A stretch of 6,725 nucleotides of DNA from JASJBU01 sp965372385 (lineage in GTDB: Bacteria > Pseudomonadota > Gammaproteobacteria > Chromatiales > Chromatiaceae). Below the pieces are notes generated by a model, which did no database searches, was not told the origin of the DNA, and saw nothing but the letters and a program-made list of their open reading frames with translations. Below, in pieces: positions 4,636 through 6,725 of the stretch. Both the position numbers and the translations under genes were made by a program. How positions within the stretch are numbered: position 1 is the stretch's first letter; the number at the start of each line of letters is the position of its first letter. The stretch covers positions 1 through 6,725 of the forward strand of contig CBDVCD010000190.1 of assembly GCA_965372385.1 (NCBI GenBank). The letters run 5' to 3'.

Positions 4636-6725
4636 CGCAAATTACCTCCGCCAAACCCAACTGCCGAAGCCTCTGGGTTCTTACCCTGGTGGCAGGTTTG
4701 TTCTGGTCAATGCTCTTGAGTGGTCTGTTGTATCGTTCGCTTGAAAAAACGAGCGAAGGGGTGGAGGTCCTGAGTCTCTCCTATGGCGCCATCTGGTTGC
4801 TGGGATTGTTCTCAATCGGTATAGGCAGCCGTGTTTCTCACCGCGAAAAAACAAAACAGTGGCAGACTGAAATGGGCTTGATCGAAAAAAGTCTGCTGTT
4901 GGATCAGGAGCGGCAGCTGTTTCTCACGGGTCCGACCGTCGTCTTCAAGTGGCGTCCTGAAGAGGGTTGGCCGGTTGAGTATGTTTCACCCAATGTAATC
5001 GAATATCTGGGTTACTCCAAGGATGAGTTTGAATCCGGCGCTGTGGTGTTTGCTGATCTGGTGCATCCAGCGGATCTTTCCCGTGTAAGGGAGGAGATGA
5101 CGAGCCTCTCCAACTCCTCTGCAACCTCCTTCGAACAGGAGTACCGGCTGCGCTATCGGGATGGGGACTACCGGTGGTTCTATGACCTGACCAATATTGT
5201 TCGGGATGATGCCGGTCTGATCACCTTTTATCATGGCTATATTCAGGATATTACTGAGCGCAAGCAGGTCCTTGAGAGCCTGGCAAAGAGTGAGGCCAAG
5301 TACCGTTCCGTGATCAACAATACCCAGGAGGGATTCTGGTTCATCGATACGGACAATATGACGGTGGAGGCCAATGGTGCACTCTGTTCACTGTTAGGTT
5401 ACCAGCGGGAGGAGATGCTGGGTAAGACACCCCTTGATTTCGTGGATGATGAAAACCGCAAGATCATGCAGGTTCAACTGACCAAAATACCGACTACCGA
5501 TCATCGCGTCTATGACATTGTCTTCAGGCACAAGGATGGCTTCCCTGTTCCTGTCCATGTCACCGCCAGTACCCTCTGGAATCAAAGGCATGAGGCGGTT
5601 GGCGCCTTTGCGTTCGTGAGTGATTTGCGGGCTCAGAAAGCGGTGGAGAATACGCTGCGGCGAAGTGAGTCCAGCCTGGCGGAGGCGCAACGCATCGCCA
5701 AGATCGGCAGCTGGGAGCTCGATCTGAGGAAAAATGAGCTCACCTGGTCGGATGAGATCTACCGCATGTTCGAGATCGATAAGACCCGCTTCGGGGCCAC
5801 CTACGAGGCATTCTTAGAGGTCATCCATCCGGACGACCGGGAGCGTGTCAGTCGGACCTATGCGAAGTCGCTGGAGACGAGGGCGCCCTACGAAATTACC
5901 CACCGATTACGCGTACACGACGGCCGGATCAAATATGTTCATGAGATCTGCGAGACCCAGTATGACGATAGGGGTAAACCGGTCGTCTCATACGGTACGG
6001 TACAGGATGTCACGCAGCGGCATCGGGCCGAACTTGAGCTGATCCAGGCCAAGGAGCAGGCCGAGGCGGCGACCCGGGCAAAGAGCGATTTCCTGGCTAC
6101 CATGAGTCATGAGATTCGCACCCCGATGAGCGGTGTTATCGGTATGGCGGAATTGCTCTCCGAGACCGATCTGGATGGTGAACAGCGCGATAGGGTGGAG
6201 GTGATCCTTAACTCGGGTCAGCTGTTGCTTTCGATCATCAATGATATCCTGGATTTCTCCAAATTGGATGCGGGCCTGGTGGAGCTGGAGTCGGTCCCTC
6301 TCGACCTTGAGGATACCTGCTATCAGGCGATGCAGCTGGTGGCGCCTCAGGCGAATGACAAGGGACTGGATCTGATTCTCGACTATTCCCCCGACTGCCC
6401 AAGGAGATTCGAAGGCGATCCCACCCGGTTACGCCAGATCATGCTGAACCTGTTGGGCAATGCGGTGAAATTTACCGAGACGGGATTTGTGCATCTTTCG
6501 GTGCAGTATGCCCAGGCAGAAAGTGGCAGGGTGAAACTTGTCCTGCTGGTGGAGGATACGGGGATCGGCATCGAGCCGGAACAGCAGCTTAAACTGTTCG
6601 ATGCCTTCACTCAGGGGGATCAGGCAACCACCCGGAAATATGGTGGGACCGGCCTGGGACTTTCCATCAGCCACAAACTGACCAGCCTGATGCAGGGTCA
6701 GATCAGTGTCGAATCCGAGCCTGGG
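4632..6725 (+). CDS. Membrane-anchored multi-PAS sensor histidine kinase (partial, C-terminus beyond right edge)
   Basis: 698 codons are visible with no stop before the edge. Order: TM1 (about 14-34), a loop of about 12 residues, TM2 (about 47-66), PAS 1 (97-212, ending DITERKQ), PAS 2 (222-340), PAS 3 (349-470, with HPDDRERV and ending DVTQRHRAE), a short coiled linker, HisKA with the H-box FLATMSHEIRTPM (phospho-acceptor H493), then HATPase_c with N-box LNLLGNAVKF (N610), G1 box EDTGIGI (D642), F box LFDAFTQGD (655-663) and G2 box KYGGTGLGLS (669-678). Known: such kinases autophosphorylate on the H-box His and pass the phosphate to a receiver domain. The H-box type and multi-PAS layout are frequent in hybrid kinases, so one or more receiver or Hpt domains may follow, but none is visible. 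The very short periplasmic loop means the signal is probably sensed in the cytoplasm, in the membrane or by a PAS cofactor; the ligand is unknown. The start is set by GAGGG 6 nt upstream and an in-frame stop at 4614. Transcription is divergent from purB. Confidence 0.95.
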   Translation, partial: MTQITSAKPNCRSLWVLTLVAGLFWSMLLSGLLYRSLEKTSEGVEVLSLSYGAIWLLGLFSIGIGSRVSHREKTKQWQTEMGLIEKSLLLDQERQLFLTGPTVVFKWRPEEGWPVEYVSPNVIEYLGYSKDEFESGAVVFADLVHPADLSRVREEMTSLSNSSATSFEQEYRLRYRDGDYRWFYDLTNIVRDDAGLITFYHGYIQDITERKQVLESLAKSEAKYRSVINNTQEGFWFIDTDNMTVEANGALCSLLGYQREEMLGKTPLDFVDDENRKIMQVQLTKIPTTDHRVYDIVFRHKDGFPVPVHVTASTLWNQRHEAVGAFAFVSDLRAQKAVENTLRRSESSLAEAQRIAKIGSWELDLRKNELTWSDEIYRMFEIDKTRFGATYEAFLEVIHPDDRERVSRTYAKSLETRAPYEITHRLRVHDGRIKYVHEICETQYDDRGKPVVSYGTVQDVTQRHRAELELIQAKEQAEAATRAKSDFLATMSHEIRTPMSGVIGMAELLSETDLDGEQRDRVEVILNSGQLLLSIINDILDFSKLDAGLVELESVPLDLEDTCYQAMQLVAPQANDKGLDLILDYSPDCPRRFEGDPTRLRQIMLNLLGNAVKFTETGFVHLSVQYAQAESGRVKLVLLVEDTGIGIEPEQQLKLFDAFTQGDQATTRKYGGTGLGLSISHKLTSLMQGQISVESEPG

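Overview
The window looks like chromosomal DNA of a gammaproteobacterium. The evidence is a PurB of the 455-456 residue E. coli type, a RoxA/YcfD-type ribosomal oxygenase close to it, moderately GC-rich coding sequence, and short palindromic GTAGCC...GGCTAC intergenic repeats of a kind common in that class. A free-living or symbiotic environmental lineage is plausible, but the species cannot be named from this sequence.

Layout. Positions 1-4451 carry five genes, all on the minus strand. In transcription order they are purB (adenylosuccinate lyase, 4451-3084), roxA (JmjC/cupin protein hydroxylase, 2978-1803), an ElaA-like GNAT acetyltransferase (1810-1370), an uncharacterised 53-residue ORF (1373-1212), and an Ap4A phosphorylase / ATP adenylyltransferase (969 to beyond the left edge). 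roxA, the GNAT gene and the small ORF overlap end to end by 8 and 4 bp, so they are probably translated from one mRNA. The purB-roxA gap holds half of a palindromic repeat. The gap before the Ap4A phosphorylase is almost filled by two near-identical 76/77-bp palindromic repeats enclosed in an outer 16-bp inverted repeat.

From 4632 to the right edge, on the plus strand, lies a divergent gene for a membrane-anchored sensor histidine kinase. It has two TM helices, three PAS domains, HisKA and HATPase_c, and its C-terminus is cut by the window. The 180-bp gap between purB and the kinase holds a perfect TATAAT on each strand, a 14-bp perfect palindrome at the presumed purB start site, and a 15-codon upstream ORF whose stop overlaps the kinase start codon.

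How the genes fit together: purB serves AMP/IMP synthesis, RoxA modifies ribosomal protein L16, and the Ap4A phosphorylase breaks down a dinucleotide made by aminoacyl-tRNA synthetases. A loose theme of purine nucleotide and translation housekeeping is possible but is inference. No defence system, CRISPR array, phage, IS transposase, tRNA or rRNA was found. The points most worth a second look are the small overlapping ORF, the composite repeat block, and the purB/kinase intergenic region.
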